Source: Deroplatys truncata
Lineage: Eukaryota > Arthropoda > Insecta > Mantodea > Mantidae
Direction: 5' to 3'
Assembly: GCA_030765065.1 (NCBI GenBank)
Contig: CM060990.1
Location: forward strand, 494,564,190-494,628,189
DNA length: 64,000 nucleotides
In this document: positions 10,832-22,640 of the stretch, in pieces
How positions within the stretch are numbered: position 1 is the first letter of the stretch
Layout of the letters: each line of letters begins with the position of its first letter
Notes under the pieces: model-generated
Database searches by the model: none
Seen by the model: the letters and a program-made list of their open reading frames with translations, nothing else
Told to the model about the DNA's origin: nothing
Position numbers and translations under genes: made by a program

Positions 10832-13800
10832 ATGAATAACTCAGCGATTAAGGATATTATTCCAAGCGCTACTGGATATGCATGCGGAAAATGTGGGAAG
10901 AAGTTCCTCCGAGGTTATCACAAGAGAAGACACGAGATGAGCTGCAAGAAGCTCTTCAAATGTAAACATTATAATGTAACCTTCAAAGCTGGTTATAAGG
11001 GGCAGCGACACGAAGATATATGTGAAATAAGCAGTCCTCAGAAGAAAAGAAGATTGGAGCCAACTAAACATCAGTTACTGTCAACAATGGAGGACTGTGA
11101 TATGAAAGAATACGAAACTTCATTCGAAGGACGATTGAAATCGTATTTTATACGACGCGAATCAGCTAAGGACCTAAATATGTATCTGAATGAAGCAAAA
11201 CAACGCATAATCCAGGCTGTGCATAAAGAGCTTGATATTCATAAGAGTGTTAAATTAATCTGCTGGTTGAGTGTCGATTTGTTAACAGTATTGGAGAAAC
11301 CTGTGACAAAACATTTAAAACACGGAATCAAGCTGTTTTCCTGGAAACTGATCTGAGTCAACGATGGAAGTGAAATTCAAGAAATTGGTGACTGAAATGG
11401 AGGAGTCTCAGCTTAGGGGTAGCAGCTGGGCTTTGCTTGCTGTGGAAGGAGTTCGACTTCGTATCATCAAGTACAACCCGTTACGAGGAAGTAGCTACAT
11501 ACCACTACCGTCATCTGTCGGAGCTAAAGAAGCGTGTATAAACATTCAGAACTTTACCGACGAGAAATGTTTCATGTACTCTATATTAGCTAAATTCGTT
11601 GAGAAGGATGCGCAACGTGTGAGCAAATACAAACAACTTCAAGATAAGTACGACTTCAGCTGTGTTTCTTACCCTACTCCACTTTCTCAAATACCTAAAT
11701 TTGAGAAGTTTAACAATATGTCTATTAACCTTTTCGGGCTGGATGAGAAGCATGAAGTGTATCCGATAAAGTTTGCTGATATTGAACTACCTGAACATCG
11801 CGACCTCCTACTATTGAATGACAGCAGTGGAAAACATCACTACGTGTATATAAAGAATTTTGAGAAACTCGTTCGACGCCAGAAAACTAAATGTAATGAC
11901 CGTGTTTATACCTTCAAGCGCTGTTTTACACATTTTGATAATCGATATGGACGAAGTGGACTGGAAAAACTACAAGAACATGCAGCTACCTGTAATCAAC
12001 ATGGTGTTGCAAGGGTAGTTATGCCTACCAAGGAGAAATCAATTGTACAGTTTAAAAACGTTGAGAGGATGCTGAAACTACCTTATGTCATCTATGCTGA
12101 TTTTGAGAGTATTCTCACTCCATGCCATACGTGTATACCCAATCCTGAAACTTCCTATACAACCCCTTATCAAGAGCACATACCAATGAGCTTCTGTGTT
12201 TACGTGAAGCCTACATCCAGTGTTGAACATCTCGAAACTGGTCTTCCTAAGCAACCCTATGTGTATCGTGGTGCTGATGCTGCTCAGAAGTTTATGCAGT
12301 ACCTGACATCTCTTGCAACAATGATTGGTAATATATACAAATCTGCTAATCCTCTGAAACTTACGGACAAACAGCAAACAGATTTTGAGTCTTCTATGGT
12401 ATGCTAATTGTGTGGTAAAGGTTTTACAGGAGAAAACTACAAAGTACGCGACCATGATCACATCAGCGGTGAATATCTTGGAAGTCTACATAATGAATGC
12501 AATTTAGCCTGCAAAACATCTAAATATATCCCAGTCTTCATGCATAACCTTAGCGGATATGACTCGCATTTCATTGTAAAGGAGTTGGGGTGCACAAGTG
12601 AGCGTGTGTAGGTAATTCCTAACTCTGAAGAAAGCTATATCTCATTCATCATGTATGTAGGAGATATAAAGCTTCGATTTGTGGATAGCTTCCGATTCCT
12701 CAGTACTAGCTTGGATAAGTTGTTAAAAAATCTAACCTCATATCCAGAAACACTAAAGTACTTCGGAGAAGACAAATTGAATTTGATGACACGTAAGGGC
12801 GTATTTCCGTATGATTTTGTTACGTCATGGGATGCCCTGAACGAGACCTGCTTGCCTCCTAAGGACTCCTTCTACAATAGATTAAATGAAGAAGAAATTA
12901 CTGATACTGACTACGATCATGCTAGAAATTGTATGGGAGCTGTTTAATGTGAGAAACCTGGGAGAGTACAGCGATCTCTACTTAACTTCGGATGTACTTC
13001 TTCTAGCTGACGTCTTTGAGACGTTCAGAGAGCAAACCCTCAAAACACATAAAGTCGATCCGGTCTATTATTTTACCCCTCCAGGTCTTACATGGGACGC
13101 TATGTTACTGTATACTGGAATTAAATTAGAGCTGTTACAAGATTATGATCAACTACTCATGGTGGAATCAGGTATAAGAGGAGGTTTATGCCAAGTTTCT
13201 CATCGGTATGCAGAGGCTAATAACACTTATATGGAGAAGGTTGATCCGTCGAGACCAGCCCAATTTATCACATACGAGGACGCTAATAACCAATATGGGT
13301 GGGCAATGTGTCACGCCCTTCCTTTTGGTGGATTTCAGTGGGTGTCACCTGAAGAAATCAACTTAGAAACACTACAAGATGATCCTCATGGGTACATATT
13401 AGAAGTCGATATCGAATATCTTGCAGAACTTCACGATCTACACAACGATCTACCTTTCCTGCCAGAGTGTATGAAACCATTGGAGGCATCTAAAAAGAAA
13501 CTGATACCTCATCTTGGACCTCGAAAGAAGTATGTAGCACATTACATGGCTTTGAAGCAAGCTCTTAGTCATGGACTACGACTAACAAAAATCCATCGTG
13601 TGCTACAATTCCGACAGTCTCGGTGGTTGAAACCTTATGTGGAATTTAACAACAGGCTACGACAACAAGCTGCAAATGATTTCGAGAAAGATCTCTACAA
13701 GCTTTTTAACAACGCCATGTGTGGAGAAACTATGGAGAACCTGCGTAACCGTATGGACATACGACTGGTGACCAATGAAAAAACTCTAGAGAAGCTGATC

Positions 13801-14460
13801 GCTAAGCCTACGTTTATCGACAGGACGATATATGCTGCTAATCTAGCTGCTGTACATATGGCCTCTCGTCAGATTATGTTCAACAAGCCCATATACATTG
13901 GAATGAGCGTGTTGGACATCTCCAAGACATTAATCTATCACTATCATTACGACGTGTTGTTGCCTTATTATGGAGCTGAAAACCTGAAGCTTATGTATAT
14001 GGACACTGATTCATTCATTCATCGTGTTACAACTGAAGATGTGTACCAGGACAAGCTACGTTTTCTTGAGCATCTCGATACAGTTGATTACGCTGTCAAT
14101 CATATATGCCACTCTACTCAGAACAAGAAGGTATTGGGAAAATTTAAAGATGAGGCTAATAGCAAAATCATCCTACGCTTTGTTGGACTACGTCCTAAGA
14201 TGTATGCCTTAGATATTCAAGGCTCAATGATAAAAAAGATTAAAGGTATAAAACGTAGCGCTATTAAGCAGTACATTACATTTGACAGCTATACAGACTG
14301 TCTTAAAACCTGTGAAATCATCAGAACTCCCATGAATCTAACCCTGTCACAAAAGCATGCTGTTACCACAGTACAAGTGAATAAAATTACATTGAATCCC
14401 TTTGATGATAAAAGAGTTATTGCCGAAGATGGAATAACTACCTATGCGTATGGACATTAG
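10832..14460 (+). pseudogene. polB: Protein-primed-type B-family DNA polymerase, element A right copy (broken)
   Basis: About 1,209 codons of homology. Approximate residue positions: zinc knuckles 17-60, basic stretch about 70-77, conserved YNPLRGSSYIPLP region about 215, CFTHFDN finger about 370 (its first Cys is Phe here), exonuclease I YADFES 420, endonuclease VII/HNH-like segment (LCGKGF...RDHDHISGEY) 525-565, exonuclease II NLSGYDSHF 570, exonuclease III YLTSDVLLLADVF 716, motif A EDANNQYG 814, motif B LFNNAMCG 956, motif C YMDTDSF 1054. Breaks: frameshift near 11250 (one A short in a run), one G lost near 11355, Tyr-to-TAA at about 12406, Glu-to-TAG at 12609-12611, and one extra T near 12929. 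The last 524 codons are intact. Start chosen at the MNNSA methionine shared by three copies. Divergent twin: 1871-5500. Confidence 0.92.
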
Positions 14461-14834
14461 GCCATTACAAACAGTGCTTAAAGGAATGTAAGTTAAAGAT
14501 AAAGATTTTCTCGTGAGTCTACAATCTTAAAAAATTAAGTTTATCCGTGTGCTGTGTATGCAACTAGCAGACGTCTGATGAAGAAAGAAGAAGATGGAAG
14601 GGAAGGTGGTAACCCTGCCATTAGGAGCAATCCTAGTACTAGTCTCAAGCCTAGTTAAAGGGAGAGACACCTACAACGAACTAAAATAAAGGTATGTTAA
14701 CGCAAAACTTTTCAATTTGTGAACCAATATGCAGTTTATCCCTCTCCGCATCGTACAATAACTGTTTAACATATAATACGTTTGTAAGATTTAGAAAAAA
14801 GTATATAAATTGTTGTAACGTTGGATGAGAAATG
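14461..14834 (+). other. Conserved polymerase 3' flank, element A right arm
   Basis: Mirror of 1491-1870. It contains the micro-ORF at 14594 and ends with the AAAAGTATATAAATTG segment before the satellite begins. Confidence 0.6.
14594..14689 (+). CDS. Possible 31-aa hydrophobic peptide (element A right)
   Basis: Begins MEGKVVTLPLGAILVLVSSL, identical to the left-arm frame for 20 residues, then diverges through an indel and ends DTYNELK. The hydrophobic core is retained. Same caveat as at 1645-1737: it may be a chance frame in a conserved flank. Confidence 0.2.
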   Translation: MEGKVVTLPLGAILVLVSSLVKGRDTYNELK

Positions 14835-16175
14835 TTTATAATCTAATTACTCTCTATATTACCATGAGTACCTGTGATACTAGTTGAATTACCTGTTAAA
14901 ATGACTTAAATACCTGTGATACTACCCGAATCATGTGAAATTACCTTAACTAGCTCTGATACGAATTCGTGTTGTAAATTAGCACGAGCACCTGTGATAC
15001 TATCTGGTTCGTCTTAAATACCAATGATACTAGATGAATTACCTGTTAAAATGACACAAATACCGTTGATACAACCTGAATCACCTGCATTTGACTTAAA
15101 TTGCTGTGATACAAATCTCTGATCGAAATTATCAATAATATCTGTGAAGCTATGTCGATTACCTCAAATACTTACGATATTACCTGAACTATCTGTGAAA
15201 TACGAAGCTATGTTATAACCGACCCCTGGAACCTACCCTCCTGTAATGCTAGCTGAATTACTCTAAATGCTTGTGATACTTGAATTAACCTAAATACCTA
15301 CGATACTCTCTGAATTACCTGTGAAATACGACACTAAGCTGTACCCAACCCTAGAATCTGTCCTCTTGTGATACTAGCTGAATTAGCCTAAATACCTACG
15401 ATACTAGGTGAATTACCTGTGAAATCATGCATAGCTATGATGCAGTTAGCCTCCTGTGATACTAGCTGAATTAGCTTAAATGCTCACGATACTAGCTGAA
15501 TTGCCTGTAAAAATGACTTAAATACCTGTGATACTACCCGAATCATGTGAAATTACCTTAACTAGCTCTGATACGAATTCCTGCTCTAAATTAGCACGAG
15601 CACCTGTGATACTATCTGGTTTGTCTTAAATACCTATTATACTTGAATTATCCTAAATACCATTGATACAACCTGAATCACCTGCATGTACCTTAAATAG
15701 CTGTAATACAAATCTCTGATCGAAATTATCACGAGCATCTGTGAAACTATGCTGATTACCCAAATACTTACGATATTACCTGAACTATCTGTAAAATACG
15801 AAACTACGTTATAACCGACCCCTGGAACCTACCCTCCTGTAATGCTTGCTTAATTACTCTAAACACCTATGTTACTTGAATTATCCTAAATACCTACGAT
15901 ACCCTCTGAATTACCTGTGAAATATGAAACTATGCTATACCCAACCCTGGAATCTAAGCTCCTGTGATACTAGCTGAATTAGCCTAAATACCTACGATAC
16001 TAGCTGAATTACCTGTGAAATCATGCATAGCTATGATGCAGTTAGCCTCCTGTGATACTAGCTGAATTAGCTTAAATGCCCACGATACTAGCTGAATTAC
16101 CTGTGAAATCATGCATAGCTATGATGCAGTTAGCCTCTGGAATCTAGCCTCCTGTGATACTAGCTGAATTACTTT
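14835..16175 (+). repeat. GATAC satellite, right arm of element A
   Basis: Degenerate units of 30-42 bp, each starting GATAC, such as GATACTAGCTGAATTACCTG and GATACAACCTGAATCACCTG. Larger blocks repeat within it: the segment around 14920-15240 recurs around 15535-15850 with small changes, and the TGCATAGCTATGATGCA palindrome-like block occurs three times near 15425, 16024 and 16112. Mirror of 146-1490. Confidence 0.88.
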
Positions 16176-16189
16176 CCTGATAGTGTGAG

Positions 16190-16400
16190 TGGGTTATCTT
16201 TTCCCGTGAGAGGGTCACCTTTTCCCTACCCTTTTTCCTTTGTGGGACGCCTTTTTTCCTTTGCTGGTCACCTTTTTCCCGTTGCAGGTCACCTTTTTCC
16301 CTTTGTGGCTCACCTTTTTCCCTTTGCGGTCAGCTTCTTTCCTTTTGCTGGTCATCTTTTTCCCGTTGCAGGTCACCTTTTCTCTGAATGGGTTACGTGA
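16190..16400 (+). repeat. 21-bp GGTCACC array, right arm of element A
   Basis: About ten copies of GGTCACCTTTTTCCCTTTG and variants at a 21-bp period. The frame at 16185-16400 reads as a Phe/Pro/Gly heptad repeat only because the period is divisible by three. Confidence 0.85.
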
Positions 16401-16490
16401 TGGGCATGTCTAGAATTAGCGTTCTAACATTGACATGAAACAGTTTTCCACGAAGTTCACGTCTAAAGTCGCTTTCAAGGTCTAGCACCT
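16390..16490 (+). other. Conserved subterminal block of element A
   Basis: About 95 bp beginning GGGTTACGTGATGGGCATG and containing TCTAGAATTAGCGTTCTAAC and GTCGCTTTCAAGGTCTAGC. It separates the 21-bp array from the terminal tandem zone. Close copies lie at 29404-29505, 32330-32435 (inverted) and 44485-44590. High conservation between degenerate arrays suggests a functional site, perhaps for replication or end recognition. Confidence 0.6.
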
Positions 16491-17036
16491 CCTCTCCTAT
16501 TCCCTATCTCTCCTGTATATAAACCCATATTGTTACTCCTTCAGTATCTGTCTAGCCTAATACCTCTCCTCGTTTTCCTATATCTCTCATATAAACCATA
16601 CTCTACACCTCGACCTCTGTCTAGCCTAACACCCCTATCCCTGTTCCCTACCTCTCTCATATAAAAGACAAACTCTGTCCTTCAACTCTGTCTAGCCTAA
16701 CAGCTCTCCTCCTGTTCCCTACCTCTCTCACATAAAAGACATACTCTACCCTTCAACTCTGTCTAGCCTAACAGCTCTCCTCGTTTTCCTATACCTTTCA
16801 TATAAACCATACTCTACTCCTCAGCCTCTGTCTAGCCTAACACCTCTCGTCTATCTCTTCCATATAAACGTATTTCCCTCCTTCAACCCTGTCTAGCATA
16901 GTATCGGTCGTCGTATTCCCTATCTCTCCCATATAAACCCATTTTCCTCATTGAACCGCCCCATCTATCCTCGTTTTCCCTATCCTTTCCCATATATGCC
17001 CAAAAACTGGGCTCGAATTCCTCTATATACCCTACT
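16491..17036 (+). repeat. Terminal tandem zone and right terminus of element A
   Basis: Tandem units of about 69 bp with the core CTGTCTAGCCTAACACC followed by TCTCATATAAACCATAC. The last 60 bp match the termini of elements B and C (CCCTATCCTTTCCCATATA then a CTCGA-containing stretch) and end ACCCTACT at 17036. Confidence 0.8.
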
Positions 17037-17119
17037 GTAGCAGTATCTTGAAAATTTATGCTGATATAAGTACTTATAAAATTATAGTCATTTGGAAAGT
17101 TAGAATCAGACTGCAAAAT

Positions 17120-17572
17120 TCAGTACCATAGCCGAGATTTGAGACTTGTAGCACCACCTTGAACATTTATGACATCTTTCAGATTGATGAGCAATCTGCT
17201 TATTGTTGGCACACTTTTTTCTTCCACATAGAAATTGTGAATCGTGCGCCGAATGACGCATTTGTCGAAATCGTCTATTTCTGTAATAGGTTTAGGGACC
17301 TTATGTTTATTCACAGGTGTGTCAAATGGTACTCTTTTATCCATATGGTTTTTCTTATCTTTGAGAACTCTGGAAACGGAACTCAGTGAAACACTAGTTG
17401 CTTTGGCTACTCTTTCTTTCACTCTCTTAAGGCTTTTGTGGAACTCGGGTAAACATATATTTTCTTCCTTCATCTCTGTTTCTTGCTTCATGAAGTCGAG
17501 GACATTTGCAATTATTTCCCTGCTTTGAATACGTAATACCTTACCATTTAACTTTGAAAACGTAGGAGCCAT
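17120..17572 (-). pseudogene. Tc1/mariner-superfamily transposase, N-terminal fragment
   Basis: A 150-codon frame on the minus strand starting MAPTFSKLNGK. It has a helix-turn-helix-like stretch (RVAKATSVSLSSVSRVLKD, residues about 54-72), basic residues, and a second conserved segment FYVEEKSVPTISRLL typical of the paired DNA-binding region of a common arthropod transposase family. The catalytic DDE half is missing: the frame stops at 17120, about 80 bp from the end of element A. Upstream, GTGCCCAACCTTGTATA at about 17800-17815 may be the terminal repeat. Family placement is by recognition of the N-terminal pattern only. Confidence 0.55.
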
Positions 17573-18178
17573 GGTTATAAATATGACAAATATAAAATAA
17601 GCACTATTTACGTACTGCTCTCTTTGAAACTACAAGATGCGGACACTTTCTATGCAGACTGTATGTGTTACGCACTGTGAGTAAGCAAAGGTATTATATC
17701 GCTTTCGTTGATTAAGCTAAACATAAACCATTTCTAGGCTCGGCAGCTGGGTTGGCAATCAAGGTCACGATTCCAGAAGTTTTGCGCCAGTTATATCACT
17801 TGTGCCCAACCTTGTATATTTTCTAAGATACCATTACCTATACTTTCCTCTCCCCATTTCTTCAAACCACGAGAGTCTGTAAGGCCAGAATATAACAAAT
17901 GAATCAGTGCTGCTTTGGTTTCACTCTCCGATTACCTCTTACGTGTAAGTTATGAGAATGCAATTCAGCATCCCACCTGCTTCCATATGATTATGTGTTT
18001 ATTGTACATGGGTGGTGCTTAATAATCTCATTTCGATGTAGTGTTTCCCCTGCCTCAACAGAACAATATTTCCTAGTTCGTCGGTACAGTACACAGTGTT
18101 AAACTGTATTTCTGTATGGTGCAGTTGACCGTGGTGAAATCAGTGGTTTTCCTTATTTTGTTATTAGTTGCGTCAAAA
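17573..18178. other. Intergenic, no gene seen
   Basis: Likely holds the 5' end of the Tc1-like element (to about 17820) and the leader of the hAT element. No other supportable feature. Confidence 0.4.
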
Positions 18179-20197
18179 TGTCAAAACAAAAGGACAAAAA
18201 TACACCCAAAAGTTTAGAAAAGAGTGGCTTAGCAACAAACAATTAAAAGACTAGCTTGTTGAGATTCCCGCCGAACCTGCTAGTGCACGTTGTCGATTTT
18301 GTCAGTGCAATTTAAATTCGCATCTGTCGGATTTATAGAATCATTCAAAAAGCAAAAAAACATGTAAATGCTGAATCGCCATTTTCTTCACAGCGACAGT
18401 TAAAATTGGATTCACACGTAGTCAGGCATATCAATGCAGTTTCTATTGCAGAAGCGGCATTAAGTTTATTTGTGGCTAATCATTGTGCAATAAGGTCTGT
18501 GGAACACCTCTGCAGTCTCTCATAAAGGTGTTTTAAGGGTGCTGACCATGTCTCTCAGATGCGTTTGCATGGAAGTAAGTGTAGTGGTGTGATTAAAAAC
18601 ATTCTTTATCTACACTTCAACGCCAGTCTGAAAAAAGACATAGGAGACGGATATTTCAGTGTACTTTTAGAAAAATCAACGGACAATAGTGTCAGCAAAT
18701 TGTTAGCTGCGTGTGTGGTGTACTTTTCTGAAGGCCAAGGTCGCATTGTTTCCACATTCTTGGGGATGGTAGAGTTAGAAGAAGGCAATGCAGTGGCAAT
18801 AACCAATGGTTTAAAATCTTTGCTTAATGAGTATGGTTTGAACATTCTTTTAATGCGCGGTTTGGGCACTGACAATGCAGCAGTTATGGTAGGCATCAAT
18901 AATGGTGTGTATCAGAATTTGAAAAGAGAAGTTCCTCATCTTGCTTAATTCCTTATGTCTGTCATTCCATGCAGCGCGGTATCTTCTGCGGCAGCGGAAT
19001 CTTTGTCCCAAAATTTGGAGTTCTTGCTGTCGAAAACGTGTTCTTAGTTTTCCAAGTCTTCCTCTCGTCAAATTGCTTACAGAAAGTTATTCAGTGCAAT
19101 AAATGACGGAGCTAATCCACTTAAAATAGTTCAGAAGTGCAACACACGTTGGATGTCTATTTTAGACGCTGTCTCTCGTGTTCTGTTTCAGTGGCTTGAA
19201 CTAAAAACGCACTTTGAATTGCTATACTGCTCAACTTGTTTATAATATGTACAGTGATGACATAAACAAAACTTACCTCACTTTTCTGAAACCTTATTTG
19301 GAAGAATGTCATCAGCTGGTAAATATGGCATTTCAGTCAAATTCTGCAGAGCAATCACGGCTTCTATACGATGTTGTTTTACTAATGAACGGGCTCGTTA
19401 GAAGAATTGTTGTACCAGGGTACAGAAGTGATCTTTTAACAGCTGATGTTCGTAAACATAAGTCGCCGAAAATATACTTAGTTCATGAAGTCGAAGTCTT
19501 GCTGCAAGACATGAACAACACCAACAAAATTTCATCGGAGGTTGAAAAATGTCATAAGGAAAAGATGTGAACATTTTCTTGTTTCTCTTGCTTCTGAACT
19601 GCAACTCCGCTTGCCCAAAAATGTGAAGGTGTTGCAAAACGTGTCTTTAATTGCTCCGAGAGAATGCTTGCGAGTGATAAAAGAACTGATAGTATCGTTG
19701 GTCAAGGAAATGGGCTTGTCCGACAGTCCAGAAACCAAAATTGACTTTCAGTGTTCGAAGCTCACTACCGTGCAATGGAAAGAAATACGCAACACCGGGG
19801 CGCTCTGGAATGAAGTCAGGACATATAAGGATGCTAGCGGCTTAAATTCTTTCCAAGAGCTTTCGGATCTGGCTATAATCCTTCTGGTTTTACCATGGTC
19901 TAATGCAGACGTGGAAAGGGTATTTAGCAAGTTAAACTTGATAAAAACATCATTGCGCAACAGAATAATTACTGTTATAGTGAACGCCATAATTACCATA
20001 AGAGCTGGCCTTAATCGTCTGGGAAAGTGTTGTATGATTACGAGCTGCTAGAGGATCTTCTCCGAGAAATCGGCACCATGAGAGCATACGCCACAGGCAT
20101 TTCTCCAGCCGGCCCCAGTACTTCAGCAGTGGAAATAGAAGACACCCTAATGCAGGAGGAGGAGGAAAATGAAATGCTGTGGCTTGAACTACATTAA
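18179..20197 (+). pseudogene. hAT-superfamily transposase pseudogene
   Basis: Degenerate gene spanning about 670 codons. A start MSKQKDKNTPK at 18179 leads into a cysteine-containing segment (ARCRFCQCNLNSH-like) resembling a BED-type finger, in broken frames. The stretch 18559-18948 carries CSGVIKNILY, DIGDGYFSVLLEKSTDNSV and GLGTDNAAVMVGINNGVYQ, the conserved pattern of the RNase H-like domain in the hAT family with DUF4371-like cores; the Asp in GTDNA is expected to be catalytic. Frames 19214-19570 and 19542-20051 continue it; the latter carries LPWSNADVERVFSKLN, the hAT C-terminal dimerisation motif. The end reads LELH then stop at 20197. Several frameshifts and stops make it inactive. Terminal repeats were not resolved; CAGGGG-like sequence near 20440 is a candidate. 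Confidence 0.8.
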
Positions 20198-20221
20198 TAT
20201 GGTGAGTGGTATCTAAACTTT

Positions 20222-20222
20222 T

Positions 20223-20292
<70 letters not shown>
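20222..20292. repeat. (AAT)n microsatellite
   Basis: About 23 perfect ATA/AAT trinucleotides directly after the hAT 3' end. Confidence 0.97.
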
Positions 20293-20294
<2 letters not shown>

Positions 20295-20599
20295 AACGTA
20301 CCGTGATGACGAACAAATTTCTTTCTAAGTTACCAGTATATTTAAGTTTCACTTTTAAGAGGGCAAACAACAATAATAAGATTTAGCGGAATTTCAGTTT
20401 CAGTTTAACGAAATAATTATTTCCGAGTTGGCAACGCTGGGGGCAGGGGTATAACCTCCGATGACACTGCCTAAGGTCCAGTTGCAGCCAGTCTAATTTC
20501 CGTTCGTTCTGGCATTAGTGCTTAAGAAATCCGCAGCCTAATCATGACATACCATTAAAAAATCTAGAATGAGGAATATGAGGATAAGAAAACTACTGG

Positions 20600-20835
20600 T
20601 TCCATTCATATGTAAGTGGACGTGAACAAGTAGTTGAAATAATACAGAAAAATGAAAATACACACATATTTGTAACATGTCAGACGGGGAATATAAGCCA
20701 TGTGGAGTACAGTTATTTTCAGTTCTTGCGCCCGTTTTGTTTCTGATGCACATAAAAGTTTACTAATCTACTTGCACCCTTATGCCTGAATACTATTTGC
20801 TGATGATAAAATACGTATTAAAAGCAACAATAACA
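20600..20835 (+). pseudogene. Short fossil of a non-LTR reverse transcriptase
   Basis: Degenerate frames on the plus strand show SYVSGREQVVEII, then a segment with VLAPVLFLMHI, then ILFADDKIRI. The order matches the reverse transcriptase palm: the S(Y)(L/V)S.R.Q block, the G-SVL-P-LF block and the F/YADD box. Two frame changes separate them. No flanking LINE parts are seen. It is too short to assign a clade. Confidence 0.55.
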
Positions 20836-22020
20836 AGGACATTATAATATCATAAAATCATAATAGTAACAAAAAAGACAAGAATAGTTCAAGTTAAGAT
20901 TCTTATTAACACAGAATTCGCAGCTATTTTATTTTTTCACAGACAAACACCAATCCATACAAGACATAGGAAATTGCGTTTGCATCTATTTGTTGCTTGT
21001 TTGTAACTGAGGAATGCGGTTATCTATTAGCGGAATGGATTTTGGCCAACAACATTATGTCTAAATATATTTTCTTCTTTCTTTCTTTCTTTTCGAACTT
21101 GGTGGCGCACACAGTGCAAGATGGTGTGTTTCGATTGAGTAGTAGGCACATCGAGTTGAGAGACGTAAACGAGACGGATTCGTAAAGATTGTCATGAAGA
21201 TGGTTCAAGGAGGTAGTAATAGGGGACAAGACTTACTGGTAAGATATAGTTTCAAGCTTCACAGGACATTTATATTGCAGATGGCGTTGTACAGCTAAGA
21301 ATTGTCCTGTCAATATGATAACCTTAAACATGAATACGAAAACTGCTGTAAATCTTCAAAATCACCAGGTTTTGTACATATCTTGTACGTCAAAAAGTTC
21401 GTGCATCTTGCAAAAGGAAAGCGACTACAGAGTTAAGCGAAAAACCAGATATTATAACATACGCAACACATAATGAGATTTCCGTGATTTGTGCTAGTGC
21501 ATTGCATGTTATTGACGTTAAAATATTACGCGAAGCAATTCTTCAGTGAACGACGTCACTATATGCCCAAACTGCCAATAACTTTGCATGAAGTTCACGA
21601 GGCTTTAAGTACTTGCAACAAAACAAAGATCGTAAATCGGCTTTACTTACATTCTCTAAAACTTAAAAAACAAAAATACAATAAAAAAGGAAATGAAAGT
21701 AATGGAAATGCATATAAGAGGGGCTTTAAGGGTAGATGTGAGCACTTACACAGCCTCTAAGCTACCCACCGTTTTTAGGGCCCATATTACGATCTCCGGT
21801 TAAGATTCCGGCTATAAATTAACTGGGAGTCAGGACAAAGTTTAGTATTACGACCTTCGGTTAACAGCCAACCGGAAGTTATTATTATCAATGAACAACC
21901 CGCCACCTCGTGTAGCAATTAGAGTACTACCTTGGAGGTAACCATATAATAATGACGTAAGTATCTTCGGCCTGGATTGATAGTCCATAGGATTCCAAGG
22001 CGAATTATTAGAATAATATT
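20836..22020. other. Intergenic, no gene recognised
   Basis: AT-rich sequence with a short TTTC tract near 21078. A motif ATTACGATCTCCGGTTAA at about 21787-21804 recurs inverted near 53945; a related TATTACGACCTTCGGTTAA lies at 21845. Frames of up to 89 codons show no recognisable pattern. Confidence 0.4.
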
Positions 22021-22026
22021 TATATA
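22021..22026. other. Left target-site duplication of element B (TATATA)
   Basis: TATATA immediately before AGTAGGTTATTTAG; the same six bases follow the right end at 30786-30791. Confidence 0.75.
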
Positions 22027-22440
22027 AGTAGGTTATTTAGAAGAGATCGAGCGCAGTTTTTTGGGTATATATGGGAAAGGATAGGGAAAACGAGGGCAGA
22101 TGCTAAGTTGAGGGAGCCTTCAAGGAAGAAAATGGGTTTACATGGGAGAGATAGGGAATACGACCGATACTAGGCTAGACAGGTTTGAAAGAGGGAAGTA
22201 CGTTTATATATTAGAGATAGTGGACAGTAGTTAAGCTAGACAGAGGTTCAGGAGTAGAGTATGGTTTATATGAGAGGTATAGCAAATCGAGGTGAGGTAT
22301 TAGGCTAGGAGAGTAGTTTGTGTTTATAAGGAGAGACGAGAAAACGGAGAGAGATCCCATGCTAGAATAGACAAGTGTTAAAGGTAGGTTTATATAGGTT
22401 ATAATGAGGATGGGGATAATTAGCGGGGGAGTGGTCCAAT
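22027..22440 (+). repeat. Left terminus of element B
   Basis: Inverted counterpart of the right end; contains the TATATGGGAAAGGATAGGGAA block and four to five diverged 69-bp units (CTAGACAGAGG cores near 22240 and others). Confidence 0.8.
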
Positions 22441-22640
22441 TATCATATTAATTGCATATTCCTGCATATTAATTGCGCCAGAACGCTCAATTCTATACTA
22501 CCAATTAATCGCTTATATCTCCTGAATGAAAAGAGATAGAACAATGGGATAAAAACTAGTTAACTCCTTCGGATGCTGCGCGTCCTTGACGTATTGTTTT
22601 AGGTTGACCGAGATGCCCGGGTTAGAATCCTAGGAGTCAT
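22441..22640 (+). other. Centre-like segment of element B
   Basis: From about 22508 it matches the spacer of element A (8516-8651), starting ATCGCTTATATCTCCTGAA and ending GTCATTACAAATTCATCTTC. The preceding 70 bp, with ATTAATTGCATATTCCTGC, are unique here. Confidence 0.6.

Larger units (their letters stand above)
1..17036. mobile_element. Element A: palindromic polymerase-only (Polinton-like) element, left end outside window
   Basis: A giant inverted repeat whose arms run from base 1 to about 7942 and from about 8652 to 17036, around a spacer of about 709 bp. Each arm contains, from the centre outward: a tRNA-box-like repeat array, a GGT/CCA microsatellite, a TATA promoter, a B-family DNA polymerase pseudogene, a conserved 3' flank, GATAC satellite, a 21-bp array and (right arm only within the window) the terminal tandem zone. 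The right end reads ...ACCCTACT, the complement of the AGTAG start seen at the other elements; the next six bases GTAGCA would be the target duplication but the left partner is not in view. From the right arm, the missing left end should lie several hundred bases before base 1. No integrase, ATPase, protease or capsid reading frame is visible inside. Classification as Polinton-like rests on the polymerase family, the terminal AG and the 6-bp duplications at elements B and C; mechanism is inferred. Confidence 0.8.

Noticed and set aside
17037..17042. GTAGCA as a confirmed target duplication of element A
   Set aside because: The matching left copy lies outside the window.
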